Source: Isoptericola halotolerans
GTDB taxonomy: Bacteria; Actinomycetota; Actinomycetes; Actinomycetales; Cellulomonadaceae
NCBI RefSeq assembly: GCF_013149785.1
Contig: NZ_JABEZU010000001.1
Location: 1,577,055-1,641,054 of the forward strand
Reading direction: 5' to 3'
Length of the DNA stretch: 64,000 bases
Positions 19,017 to 27,906 of the stretch are shown piece after piece. Below the pieces are notes generated by a model. The model made no database searches, was not told where the DNA came from, and saw nothing but the letters and a program-made list of their open reading frames with translations. Numbering within the stretch: position 1 is the first letter of the stretch; the number at the start of each line of letters is the position of its first letter. Made by a program: the position numbers and the translations under genes.

Positions 19017-19424
19017 GTGATCCGTCTCAACCCCGAGCAGCTCGTCTTCGTCACCGAGCGCCACCTGGCCACCCTGACCACCCTGCGCGCCGACGGCACG
19101 CCGCACGTGGTCCCGGTGGCCTTCACGTGGGACGCCGAGCAGGGCGTGGCGCGCGTCACGGCACGGCGGACGTCGGTCAAGGCCCGTAACGCGGGCCGCC
19201 GCGGGCCGGACGGGCAAGCCCCGCGGGCCGCCCTCTGCCAGGTCGACGGCGGCCGCTGGATGACGCTCGAGGGGACGGTCGAGGTGGTCGAGGACCCCGA
19301 CGAGGTCGCCGAGGCCGTGCGTCGCTACGCCACCCGGTACAGGCAGGTCGAGTACGACCCCCGCCGGATCGTGCTGCGGCTCACACCCGACCACGTCATG
19401 GCGTCGGCCTACATGTCCTCCTGA
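19017..19424 (+). CDS. pyridoxamine 5'-phosphate oxidase-fold protein, probably F420- or flavin-dependent
   Basis: A 135-residue split-barrel protein (LATLTTLRADGTPHVVPVAFTW ... CQVDGGRWMTLEGTVEV read in part) of the PPOX class found in many actinobacteria, where members often use cofactor F420. The substrate is unknown. Its last 16 bases overlap the 3' end of the convergent S4 gene. Confidence 0.82.
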   Translation: MIRLNPEQLVFVTERHLATLTTLRADGTPHVVPVAFTWDAEQGVARVTARRTSVKARNAGRRGPDGQAPRAALCQVDGGRWMTLEGTVEVVEDPDEVAEAVRRYATRYRQVEYDPRRIVLRLTPDHVMASAYMSS

Positions 19425-19648
19425 ACGACCACGGCGGTCTGGTCGCCCTCGGGTCCCGCGACGGTCACGCGGGCACCGGCTCGCAGCTGGCGGCCGCGCC
19501 GGGTCTCGGTCTCGCCGTCGACGCGCACGTCGCCGTCGGCCACGAGGTCGCGGGCGTGGTTGCCCGACTCGGCGAGCCCTGCCAGCTTGAGGAACTGGCC
19601 GAGCCGGATGACGTCGTCGCGGATGGGGACCTCGAGGGGGGTGTCCAT
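19409..19648 (-). CDS. small S4-domain RNA-binding protein
   Basis: A 79-residue YbcJ-like protein made of one S4 domain (IRLGQFLKLAGLAESGNHA, then LVADGDVRVDGE). The ATG at 19648 is supported by GGGAGG ending eight bases before it. RNA target unknown; related proteins are linked to ribosome function. It overlaps the convergent PPOX-fold gene by 16 bases. Its start region shares a 17-base identity with the start of the hydrolase at 21943. Confidence 0.85.
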   Translation of the reverse strand: MDTPLEVPIRDDVIRLGQFLKLAGLAESGNHARDLVADGDVRVDGETETRRGRQLRAGARVTVAGPEGDQTAVVVQEDM

Positions 19649-19657
19649 CCGTCCATC
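19641..19657 (-). repeat. 17-base sequence repeated at two gene starts (copy 1)
   Basis: On the minus strand GATGGACGGATGGACAC spans the start codon of the S4 gene. The same 17 bases occur at 21936-21952 with the start codon in the same place. Two ATGs, eight bases apart and out of frame, lie inside it. Confidence 0.7.
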
Positions 19658-19746
19658 CTCCCAGGCCGCTGCCGGCCGCGGTCGCGGGTGCGCGTGGCGC
19701 GGGGTCCTGAGGGTGGACCGCAGGGAGAGGCTCGGCGGCGATCTCC

Positions 19747-19752
19747 TAGACT
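19747..19752 (+). promoter_or_regulatory. candidate -10 (TAGACT) of a leaderless hisD transcript
   Basis: TAGACT ends six bases before the hisD GTG; no Shine-Dalgarno sequence is present in a usable position. Confidence 0.5.
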
Positions 19753-19758
19753 GGAGCG

Positions 19759-21081
19759 GTGATCCGACGCATCGATCTTCGCGGGCAGGTCCTGTCCCGT
19801 TCCGAGCTGCTGCAGGTGCTGCCGCGCCCCGAGGTGGGCGTGGAGCAGGCGGTCGACGCCGTGGCTCCCGTCCTGGCGGACGTCCGTTCCCGCGGTGGTG
19901 CCGCCCTGCGCGACCTGGCCGAGCGCTTCGACGGGGTGCGGCCACAGCATCTGCGGGTGCCGGCCGCCGCGCTCGACGAGGCGCTCGCGGGCCTCGACCC
20001 GGTCGTCCGTGCGGCTCTCGAGGAGGCGGTGGTGCGGGTGCGTGCCGTGCACGCCGACCAGCTGCCCGGCGAGCACACGACGGTGCTGGCCGACGGCGCC
20101 GAGGTACGGCAGCGGTGGATCCCGGTGCAGCGGGTCGGCCTCTACGCGCCCGGGGGCCTGGCCGTCTACCCGTCGTCGGTCATCATGAACGTGGTCGCCG
20201 CCCAGGAGGCCGGCGTCCCCGAGCTGGCGGTGGCCTCCCCGCCGCAGAAGGATTCCGGCGGGCTGCCGCACGCGACCATCCTCGCGGCCTGCGCCCTGCT
20301 CGGCGTCGACGAGGTGTACGCGGTCGGGGGAGCGCAGGCCGTGGCGATGTTCGCCTACGGGGCGACCGGGAGCGAACCGGCCGACGGCGAGGTGCTGTGC
20401 GAGCCCGTCGACGTCGTGACCGGCCCCGGGAACGTCTACGTCGCGGCGGCCAAGCGCCTGGTGCGGGGCGTCGTCGGGATCGACGCGGAGGCCGGCCCGA
20501 CCGAGATCGCGGTGCTGGCCGACGACTCCGCCGACCCCGGGCACGTGGCGCTCGACCTCATCAGCCAGGCCGAGCACGACCCGATGGCGGCGTCGGTGCT
20601 CGTCACGCCGTCCGTGGAGCTCGCCGGTGCGGTGGAGTCCAAGCTGGTGGACCTGGCGGAGGCGACCAAGCACACCGCCCGGGTGACGACGGCGCTCGCG
20701 GGTCCGCAGTCGGCCGTGGTGGTGGTCGACGACCTCGACCAGGGGCTGGCGGTGGTGGACGCCTACGGTGCCGAGCACCTGGAGATCCAGACCGTGGGCG
20801 CTGCCGAGCTGGCTCAGCGGGTGCGTTCGGCGGGGGCCATCTTCGTGGGGCCGTACTCGCCGGTCTCCCTCGGTGACTACATGGCCGGCTCCAACCACGT
20901 GCTGCCCACGGGGGGCACGGCGCGCTTCGCCAGCGGTCTGGGGGTCCACGCGTTCCTGAGGTCGGTGCAGGTGGTCGACTACTCGCGCGAGGCCCTGGCG
21001 GAGGTCGCCGAGCGCATCGTCGCCGTGGCGAACGACGAGGACCTGCCCGCCCACGGCGAGGCGGTGCGCGGGCGGTTCTGA
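19759..21081 (+). CDS. hisD: histidinol dehydrogenase
   Basis: HisD performs the last two oxidations, histidinol to histidine, with NAD. The 440-residue protein shows [12 protein letters not shown] near residue 130, [15 protein letters not shown] near residue 249, the QAEHDP zinc/substrate motif, and [13 protein letters not shown] near residue 380. In most actinobacteria hisD, hisC and hisB are adjacent; here about 7.9 kb with two helicases separates hisD from hisC, and both have their own leaderless-type promoter. Confidence 0.97.
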   Translation: MIRRIDLRGQVLSRSELLQVLPRPEVGVEQAVDAVAPVLADVRSRGGAALRDLAERFDGVRPQHLRVPAAALDEALAGLDPVVRAALEEAVVRVRAVHADQLPGEHTTVLADGAEVRQRWIPVQRVGLYAPGGLAVYPSSVIMNVVAAQEAGVPELAVASPPQKDSGGLPHATILAACALLGVDEVYAVGGAQAVAMFAYGATGSEPADGEVLCEPVDVVTGPGNVYVAAAKRLVRGVVGIDAEAGPTEIAVLADDSADPGHVALDLISQAEHDPMAASVLVTPSVELAGAVESKLVDLAEATKHTARVTTALAGPQSAVVVVDDLDQGLAVVDAYGAEHLEIQTVGAAELAQRVRSAGAIFVGPYSPVSLGDYMAGSNHVLPTGGTARFASGLGVHAFLRSVQVVDYSREALAEVAERIVAVANDEDLPAHGEAVRGRF

Positions 21082-21100
21082 GCCGCCTGGTCGGTGGCTG

Positions 21101-21943
21101 TCACAGGCCCGCGGCGTCGGCGAGGCGGTCGACGGCGTCGGCCACGTCGGGCCCGAACATCACCGGGTCGTTGTGGTCGGCGCCGGGCAGCGCGAGACGC
21201 TCGGCGAGCCGGGGTGCGGCCTCGGCCACCGCGTGGCTCTGGTCCGGCGGGACCACCGAGTCGGCGTCACCGTGCACGACGGTGACCGGCACCTGAGCGG
21301 CGGCGACGTGCTCGCGCACCTCGTAGCGGTCGCGCAGCAGGCTCCGGACGGGCAGCACGGGATAGTGGTGCTCGCCGACGTCGGCGAGCGAGGTGAAGGG
21401 CGAGCGCAGCACGAGCCCGGCCCCGGGATCCTCGGTGTGGAGCCGGGCCACCACCGCGGTGCCCAGCGACTCGCCGAGGTAGACGGTGCGCTGCGGCGGG
21501 TACCCGCGGTCGTCGAGCGCCTCCAGCGCGGCGAGCGCGTCGGCGTGCAGGCCGTCGGCGGACGGTGACCCCGGGTTGCCGCCGTAGCCGCGATACTCCA
21601 GCAGCAGCACCGCGAACCCGCGGTCGGCGAGGCGCTGAGCGAGACCGGTGCGGCCGAGCCGGTTGCCGCCGTTGCCAGGGGCCATGAGCACGGCGGCGTC
21701 GCGTGCCGTGGCGCCGGCCGGCACGAACCACGCGGTGAGCTCCAGCCCGTCGTCGGTCCGGAGCGTGACGTCCTCGCCGCCGTCGAGGACGGAGGCTGCG
21801 GGACCGGGGTCGGTGCGGTCGGGGTGGTAGACGAGCAGGTCCTGCCCCCACCAGACCAGGGCGAGCAGGAGCGCGCCGACGGCGACCAGGGCGACGAGGC
21901 CGCCCAGCGCCCGGCGCCTCCACGGGGACGTGGTCGTGTCCAT
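21101..21943 (-). CDS. BEM46-type alpha/beta hydrolase, membrane-anchored
   Basis: A 280-residue protein with one N-terminal helix (LGGLVALVAVGALLLALVWW) and an alpha/beta hydrolase domain. The nucleophile Ser lies in LGESLGT, the acid in HGDADSVVP and the His in ADHND, so a catalytic triad is complete. Relatives are serine hydrolases of unknown substrate. The start at 21943 is the one closest to the helix; a longer frame to 21991 is possible. It is convergent with hisD. Confidence 0.87.
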   Translation of the reverse strand: MDTTTSPWRRRALGGLVALVAVGALLLALVWWGQDLLVYHPDRTDPGPAASVLDGGEDVTLRTDDGLELTAWFVPAGATARDAAVLMAPGNGGNRLGRTGLAQRLADRGFAVLLLEYRGYGGNPGSPSADGLHADALAALEALDDRGYPPQRTVYLGESLGTAVVARLHTEDPGAGLVLRSPFTSLADVGEHHYPVLPVRSLLRDRYEVREHVAAAQVPVTVVHGDADSVVPPDQSHAVAEAAPRLAERLALPGADHNDPVMFGPDVADAVDRLADAAGL

Positions 21944-21952
21944 CCGTCCATC
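21936..21952 (-). repeat. 17-base sequence repeated at two gene starts (copy 2)
   Basis: This is identical to 19641-19657 and also spans an ATGGACAC start. The flanks differ, so the identity is restricted to the initiation site. Confidence 0.7.
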
Positions 21953-22041
21953 GTCGCCGATCGGTCGCTCGGTCCAGAAATACTGTGCCAAGCGCGCCGC
22001 CTCGTGGGTCCGCTGTCAGCGCGGGGTGCGAGCATGGGCAC

Positions 22042-25000
22042 GTGCCCCCGCCGTCCTCCGCGCCACCCCGCATCGACCCGCTCGTCGTCGGCGGGATCGT
22101 CGGCACCACGACGTTCCGTCGGGCACAGGGATATCAGCGCGCGGGAGCCGTCGTCTCCTGGCGGTGGGAGGCCGAGACGCTGGTCCTGACGTCCCAGGTG
22201 GGGGGCAGCGGCCCGCGGCCGTACGCCTGTCGGGTGTGGTTCGACCTCGACGCCGCGGGACGGTACGCGTTCGTGGACTCCTCCTGCTCGTGCCCGGTGG
22301 GCGTCGACTGCAAGCACGTCGCCGCCACGCTCCTGCACGTCGGACCGCACGGCGTGGCCGGGCCGCGGGCACCGGCACCGGACGACACGGGGTGGCGCAG
22401 CCGGCTCGCCGCGGTGACCGGACGCTCGACCCCGACGGCGGCGCCACCGTCGGGCGCGGCCCTGCCCGTCGCGCTCCGCTTCCGCCTGGACGGGGCGTTC
22501 GGCGACGCCGACCCCGGCCTGTCGGTGCGACCGGTGGTCCCCGCCCGCAACGGGGGGTGGAAGACGGCGCCCGAGGCGAGCTGGGACGCCCTCGCCCGTG
22601 GCCTCTACGCGTTCGCCGACGTCAGGGCGACGCCGACGCCGCCGGTGCGGCGATGGTTCGCCGACCTCGGCGCCGCGCTGCAGGACGGCACGTCCCGGCC
22701 GCGGGAGGCCTGGCGGCCGCTGGCGACGGGAGGCCGAGGTCTCTGGCCGTTGCTGGCCGAGGCCGCGGAGCTGCGCATCCCTCTCGTCGGGCACGGCCAC
22801 CAGGACGAGGTCGTCCTGGCGGGGGCCGCGACGGTACGGCTCGAGGTCTCGGCCTCGGACACGGGGGTCCGGCTGGCGCCCGTGGTCTCCCTCGACGGCG
22901 TCGACGTCGGGAGCGCCGCGCAGCTCGGCGTGGTCGGGGACACCGGCCTGTTCGCCGCCGAGCCCGGGTCCGGCCGCACGACGCTCCGCCTCGGCCCGGC
23001 ACCGCGTCGGCTCGGCGACGGGGTGCGTGAGCTCGTCACCCTCGGCCCCACGGAGGTGCCGGCGTCAGACGTCGACGAGCTCTTCGCCGAGCACCTGCCG
23101 GCGCTGCGGCGGACCGTCCGCGTGGTCCCGGACGGCAGCGTCGAGCTGCCCGAGAACCCTCGCCCCCGGCTCGTCGCCACGACCCGGTTCGCCTCGCCCG
23201 AGCAGGCCGAGCTGACCTGGGGCTGGCACTACCCGCGGGGTGACGGGGGTCCGTGGACCGTCCCGCTCGACGGTGCCCGGCTCGACCCGGCGCGAGACCC
23301 CGAGGCGGAGTCCGAGATCCGCGCCAAGGCCACCTCCGCCGTCCGCGGCGTGGTGGGCTTCGAACGGTTCGAGCCCGAGGCCCACCACCGGTTCACCGGG
23401 CTCGACGCCCTCGACCTCGCGCACGACGTGCTGCCCGCGCTCGCCGCGGCCGGGGTCGTCCTCGACGGCGACCCGGCGCCCGACTACCACCACCTCGACG
23501 GCCCGGCCCGGGTGGTGGTCGACGGGGCGCCGTCCGGCGGCTCGGACTGGCTCGACCTCGGTGTGTCGGTGACCGTCGGCGGCAGGGAGATCCCGTTCAC
23601 CCGACTCTTCACCGCGCTGTCCCAGGGACGCAAGCGCCTGCTCCTGGTCGACGGCTCCTGGATGATGCTGAACCAGCCGTCGCTCGGGCGCCTGCGATCG
23701 CTCATCGAGGAGGCGACGGCGCTCAGCGACAAGCCCGGTCGGCTGCGGGTCAGCGGCTACGACGCCCAGCTCTGGGGCGAGCTCGAGGACCTCGCCGACG
23801 ACGTCCGCGTCCCGGAGCGCTGGCACCGCACGGTGTCGGGGCTGCGAGAGCTGGCCGACGGCCGGCGCACCCCGGAACCGCTCGAGGCGCCGGACGGGTT
23901 GCGGGCCGCGCTGCGGCCCTACCAGCACCAGGCGTTCGAGTGGCTGACGTTCCTGTGGCGGCACGGGCTCGGCGGGATCCTCGCCGACGACATGGGGCTG
24001 GGCAAGACGATCGAGACGCTGGCCTTCCTCGAGCACGTCCGCGCCGAGAGCGCGGCCACGCACGACGTCACGTCCCCACCTCCGTTCGTCGTGGTGGCAC
24101 CGGCGTCCGTGGTCGGCAACTGGGTGGACGAGGCCGCGAGGTTCACCCCGGGACTCACCGTGGTCGCGATGACCGCGACGACGAAGAAGCTCGGCCGCGG
24201 CCTCGCCGACGTCGCCCGGGACGTGGACGTGCTGGTCACCTCCTATGCCGTCTACCGGTTGGAGTTCGAGGCGTTCGCCGGCCTGGAGTGGTCCGGCCTG
24301 ATCCTCGACGAGGCCCAGTTCGCGAAGAACCCGCGCACCCGCGCGAACCAGATGGCGCGGCGCCTCGACACACCGTTCAAGCTCGCGATCACCGGCACGC
24401 CGATGGAGAACAACCTCACCGAGCTGTGGGCGATGCTCGCGATCGTGGCCCCGGGCCTGTACCCGTCGCTGCACCGGTTCCGGGCCGAGACCGTCCGGCC
24501 GGTCGACGCCGCGGCGCAGGACGACGACCCGGCGGTCGTCGCGGCCGGCAACCGTGCGCTCGCACGTCTCCAGCGGCGCATCCGGGCACTCATGCTGCGC
24601 AGGACGAAGGAGCAGGTGGCGCCCGAGCTGCCGGAGCGGCAGGAACAGGTGCTGAGGGTGCCGCTGTCGCCGGACCACCGGCGCGTCTACGACACCCACC
24701 TGCAGCGCGAGCGCCAGCGGCTGCTCGGGCTGCTGACGGACTTCGAGGCGAACAAGGCCGCGATCTTCCGCTCGTTGACGACCCTGCGCCGGCTCGCCCT
24801 CGACGCCTCGCTGGTCGACCCCGCGTACGCCGGCGTGGGGTCCGCCAAGCTCGACGTGGTCGTCGACCAGCTCGTCGAGATCGCGGCCGAGGGCCACCGC
24901 GCGCTCGTCTTCTCCCAGTTCACGTCGTTCCTGCGACGGGTCGAGGAGCGATGCGCCGCAGCGGGTGTGGCGACGGTCTACCTCGACGGGAGCACCCGTG

Positions 25001-25350
25001 ACCGCCCGGCGGTCATCCGGAGCTTCAAGCAGGGGCGGGCGCCGGTGTTCCTCATCAGCCTCAAGGCGGGTGGGTTCGGTCTCAACCTCACCGAGGCCGA
25101 CCACGTCTACCTGCTCGACCCGTGGTGGAACCCGGCAGCGGAGGCCCAGGCGATCGACCGCACGCACCGCATCGGCCAGACCCGTCACGTCGTGGTCACC
25201 CGGCTGGTCGCGGCCGACACCATCGAGGAGAAGGTCATGGCTCTCGCGCAGCGCAAGGCCGCTCTCTTCGACGCCGTCGTGGACGACGACGCCGGGGCGT
25301 TCGCCGGGGCGCTCGCGGCCGACGACGTGCGCGGCCTGCTGGAGGCCTAG
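22042..25350 (+). CDS. SWIM-domain SNF2-family helicase-like ATPase
   Basis: About 1102 residues. An N-terminal SWIM zinc finger (CSC at 82-84, Cys90, His92) is followed by about 480 residues of poorly conserved SNF2-associated region, then an SNF2 ATPase: Walker A DDMGLGKT near residue 650, DEAQ box near 756, and a C-terminal helicase domain with GGFGLNLTEADHV and DRTHRIGQT near 1040. This is the bacterial HepA/RapA-like group that may remodel protein-DNA or RNA polymerase complexes. I use the GTG at 22042; another GTG at 21985 would add 19 residues. It converges on the RecQ-like gene. Confidence 0.92.
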   Translation: MPPPSSAPPRIDPLVVGGIVGTTTFRRAQGYQRAGAVVSWRWEAETLVLTSQVGGSGPRPYACRVWFDLDAAGRYAFVDSSCSCPVGVDCKHVAATLLHVGPHGVAGPRAPAPDDTGWRSRLAAVTGRSTPTAAPPSGAALPVALRFRLDGAFGDADPGLSVRPVVPARNGGWKTAPEASWDALARGLYAFADVRATPTPPVRRWFADLGAALQDGTSRPREAWRPLATGGRGLWPLLAEAAELRIPLVGHGHQDEVVLAGAATVRLEVSASDTGVRLAPVVSLDGVDVGSAAQLGVVGDTGLFAAEPGSGRTTLRLGPAPRRLGDGVRELVTLGPTEVPASDVDELFAEHLPALRRTVRVVPDGSVELPENPRPRLVATTRFASPEQAELTWGWHYPRGDGGPWTVPLDGARLDPARDPEAESEIRAKATSAVRGVVGFERFEPEAHHRFTGLDALDLAHDVLPALAAAGVVLDGDPAPDYHHLDGPARVVVDGAPSGGSDWLDLGVSVTVGGREIPFTRLFTALSQGRKRLLLVDGSWMMLNQPSLGRLRSLIEEATALSDKPGRLRVSGYDAQLWGELEDLADDVRVPERWHRTVSGLRELADGRRTPEPLEAPDGLRAALRPYQHQAFEWLTFLWRHGLGGILADDMGLGKTIETLAFLEHVRAESAATHDVTSPPPFVVVAPASVVGNWVDEAARFTPGLTVVAMTATTKKLGRGLADVARDVDVLVTSYAVYRLEFEAFAGLEWSGLILDEAQFAKNPRTRANQMARRLDTPFKLAITGTPMENNLTELWAMLAIVAPGLYPSLHRFRAETVRPVDAAAQDDDPAVVAAGNRALARLQRRIRALMLRRTKEQVAPELPERQEQVLRVPLSPDHRRVYDTHLQRERQRLLGLLTDFEANKAAIFRSLTTLRRLALDASLVDPAYAGVGSAKLDVVVDQLVEIAAEGHRALVFSQFTSFLRRVEERCAAAGVATVYLDGSTRDRPAVIRSFKQGRAPVFLISLKAGGFGLNLTEADHVYLLDPWWNPAAEAQAIDRTHRIGQTRHVVVTRLVAADTIEEKVMALAQRKAALFDAVVDDDAGAFAGALAADDVRGLLEA

Positions 25351-25391
25351 GGCGGACCTCGGACCGAGCCGCCACGGCCGGGAGCGACGCG

Positions 25392-27854
25392 TCAGCGCGT
25401 CCCCAGGACGAACGGGTGGACCGCGGCGGCCCCGGCCTGGCGCAGGAGCCGTGCCGCGACCGCGAGCGTCCAGCCCGACTCCGTCCAGTCGTCCACCAGC
25501 AGGATCGTGCGTCCGGGCAGGCCCGAGAGGGCGGCCTCACCGAGCTCGAGCCGCAGGCGCCGGGCGACACCGGCGAGGCGCATCGCCGAGTTCACGTCGT
25601 GCCGGCCGGGTTCCTCCTCGCCCGGCGCCGGACCCACCGCACCGATCATCGGCACGCCCAGGTACGCCGCGAGGCCGGTCGCCAGGTGGTAGGTGAGCTG
25701 CGGTCGGGTCACCGATCGCACCGCCACGACCCCCTCGATGCGCAGCGGTCGTCCGGCATCGCCCGGCCTGATGTCGCCGTCCGGGTCCGCCGAGTCCTGC
25801 GTGTCGTCCGGGACCCGGATCGCGTCCCAGTCGTCCAGCACCCGCGCCGCGGCGGTGCGCAGGGCGACCGGGGTCTCGCCGTCAGGGGTCGTGGGGGCGA
25901 ACAGCTCACGAACCGGTCCTGACCATCCCAGGCCGTCGAACCGGGCCACGGCCCGCCCGGGCTCGGCGCGCTCGGCCTCGGGGATCTTCCCCTTCATGTC
26001 CAGCCCGAGCGTCGCCAGCCCGGAGGGCCACATCTTGCGGGGCTCGACCTCCACTCCGGGACGGTCCATCTCGGAGCGCGCCTCGGCCACCGACTCCGAG
26101 GAGGGCGGCGGGGGCAGCAGCACGCCGCCGCACCTGTCGCACCTCCCGCACGTCCATCCGTCCGGGAGGGCGGGGTCGTCGAGCTGCGCCCGCAGGTAGC
26201 GCATCCGGCAGCCGTCGGTCGCCACGTAGTCGAGCATGGCCTGCGCCTCGACGCGCCGGGTCTCGGCCACCCGCTCGTAGCGGGCGGCGTCGTACACCCA
26301 CTCGACGCCCGTGGCGACCCAGCCGCCCTTGACCCGTCGGACGGCACCGTCGACGTCGAGCACCTTGAGCATCGACTCCAGGCGGGAACGCTTCAGGTCC
26401 ACCCGCGTCTCCAGCGCTGCCGTCGAGACGGTGCCGCCCTCGTCGGCCAGCGCGGCGAGGGTGGCGCGCACCTGCGCCTCGGCGGGAAAGGCCTGGGAGC
26501 CGAACCATTCCCAGATGGCCTTGTCCTCGTGCCCGGGCAGCAGCACGACCACCGCGGAGTCCACCCCACGGCCGGCACGTCCGACCTGCTGGTAGTACGC
26601 GATGGGCGACGACGGTGCCCCGAGGTGGACGACGAACGACAGGTCGGGCTTGTCGAAACCCATGCCGAGCGCCGACGTCGCGACCAGGGCCTTGACGCGG
26701 TTCTCCTTGAGGTCCTCCTCGAGCTGGGCGCGCAGCGTCGGGTCCGTGCGACCGGTGTACGCCGCCACGGCGAGCCCTGCGGAGCGCAGCTGCGAGGCGA
26801 CCTCGTCGGCCGCGGACACCGTGAGGCAGTACACGATCCCGGAGCCGTCGATCTCCTGCAGCGCCTCCACGAGCCAGGCGACGCGGGTCGGCTGGTCGCC
26901 GAGCTCGAGCACCGCCAGGTGCAGGGACTCCCGGTCCAGGCCGCCGCGCAGCACGAGCACCTCGTCCGAGGAGGCCATGGCGCCGTCCACGGCGGCGACG
27001 CCGCCGCCGTCGTGCCCGCCCGTCCTGACCGCCAGCTGTTCGGCGACGTCGCGGGTGACACGCTCGTTCGCCGTCGCGGTCGTGGCGAGCACCGGGATGC
27101 CCGGTGGCAGGTCTGCGAGCAGGGTGCGGATGCGCCGGTAGTCGGGGCGGAAGTCGTGGCCCCAGTCCGAGATGCAGTGGGCCTCGTCGATCACGACGAG
27201 GCCGGCGTCGGCCGCCAGCCGGGGGAGCACCTCGTCCCGGAACGCGGGGTTGTTGAGGCGCTCGGGCGAGCACAGCAGCACGTCGACCTCACCGGCGGCG
27301 ATCCCGGCGTGCACCTGGTCCCACTCGGTGACGTTCGAGGAGTTGATCGTCACCGCGCGGATGCCGGCGCGCGCGGCGGCGGCGATCTGGTCGCGCATCA
27401 GTGCCAGCAGCGGCGAGACGATCACCGTCGGCCCGGCACCCCGGGCCCGCAGCAGGCTGGTGGCGACGAAGTACACGGCCGACTTGCCCCACCCGGTGCG
27501 CTGCACCACCAGGGCTCGGCGGTGGAAAGCCACCAGTGCCTCGATGGCGCTCCACTGGTCGTCACGCAGCTCGGCGTCGTCGCGCCCGACGAGCGCCCGC
27601 AGGGACTCGGTCGCCTGCTCGCGCAGCGTGCCCCCGGCACCTCCCGCGGTGTCCATCAGACCGCGCAGCATGGCGAGCTTGGCGCGCTTGGCCGCGTCGT
27701 CGTGCGCGGTCGGGGCGGGCATGTCAGGGGCCGGTGGAGGAGCGTCGTGGGGTGGTGGGACGTCGTCGGGCGGGGGAGCGTCGTCGGGTGGTGGGACGTC
27801 GTCGTCGGTCCAGGTGGGCACGAGGTCGGCGTACGGGTCGTCCGAGGAGGTCAC
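25392..27854 (-). CDS. RecQ-family helicase fused to a phosphoribosyltransferase-like domain
   Basis: 820 residues. A Pro/Asp-rich tail (residues 15-45) precedes a RecQ helicase: Walker A RTGWGKS at 119-125, DEAHCISDWGHDFRPDYRR near 223, helicase motif VI QVGRAGRG, and a RecQ zinc-binding set (CRMRYL, then CGRCDRCGG). The last 120 residues resemble a ComF-type phosphoribosyltransferase, with a PRPP-loop-like LVDDWTESGWTL at about 786-797. The GTG at 27854 has no Shine-Dalgarno sequence but a TACGAT hexamer six bases upstream. The role of the fused domain is unknown. It faces the SNF2 gene tail-to-tail across 41 bases. Confidence 0.92.
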   Translation of the reverse strand: MTSSDDPYADLVPTWTDDDVPPPDDAPPPDDVPPPHDAPPPAPDMPAPTAHDDAAKRAKLAMLRGLMDTAGGAGGTLREQATESLRALVGRDDAELRDDQWSAIEALVAFHRRALVVQRTGWGKSAVYFVATSLLRARGAGPTVIVSPLLALMRDQIAAAARAGIRAVTINSSNVTEWDQVHAGIAAGEVDVLLCSPERLNNPAFRDEVLPRLAADAGLVVIDEAHCISDWGHDFRPDYRRIRTLLADLPPGIPVLATTATANERVTRDVAEQLAVRTGGHDGGGVAAVDGAMASSDEVLVLRGGLDRESLHLAVLELGDQPTRVAWLVEALQEIDGSGIVYCLTVSAADEVASQLRSAGLAVAAYTGRTDPTLRAQLEEDLKENRVKALVATSALGMGFDKPDLSFVVHLGAPSSPIAYYQQVGRAGRGVDSAVVVLLPGHEDKAIWEWFGSQAFPAEAQVRATLAALADEGGTVSTAALETRVDLKRSRLESMLKVLDVDGAVRRVKGGWVATGVEWVYDAARYERVAETRRVEAQAMLDYVATDGCRMRYLRAQLDDPALPDGWTCGRCDRCGGVLLPPPPSSESVAEARSEMDRPGVEVEPRKMWPSGLATLGLDMKGKIPEAERAEPGRAVARFDGLGWSGPVRELFAPTTPDGETPVALRTAAARVLDDWDAIRVPDDTQDSADPDGDIRPGDAGRPLRIEGVVAVRSVTRPQLTYHLATGLAAYLGVPMIGAVGPAPGEEEPGRHDVNSAMRLAGVARRLRLELGEAALSGLPGRTILLVDDWTESGWTLAVAARLLRQAGAAAVHPFVLGTR
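27733..27804 (-). repeat. four 18-base tandem units inside the RecQ-like gene
   Basis: The 18-base unit, on the + strand GGTGGTGGGACGTCGTCG, occurs four times; two copies are identical and two differ at a few positions. It encodes the Asp-Asp-Val/Ala-Pro-Pro-Pro hexapeptide of the disordered N-terminal tail. It is a coding minisatellite that could change copy number. Confidence 0.85.
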
Positions 27855-27860
27855 CCTGTG

Positions 27861-27866
27861 ATCGTA
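27861..27866 (-). promoter_or_regulatory. candidate -10 (TACGAT) of a leaderless RecQ-like transcript
   Basis: On the minus strand TACGAT ends six bases before the GTG at 27854. Confidence 0.45.
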
Positions 27867-27906
27867 GGGGGAACCGGCGACATGCCGCGGGCTGTCTCCA
27901 CAGGGG

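Noticed and set aside
27733..27804. CRISPR-like repeat
   Set aside because: The units are contiguous 18-mers without spacers and encode an in-frame hexapeptide; it is a coding tandem repeat.
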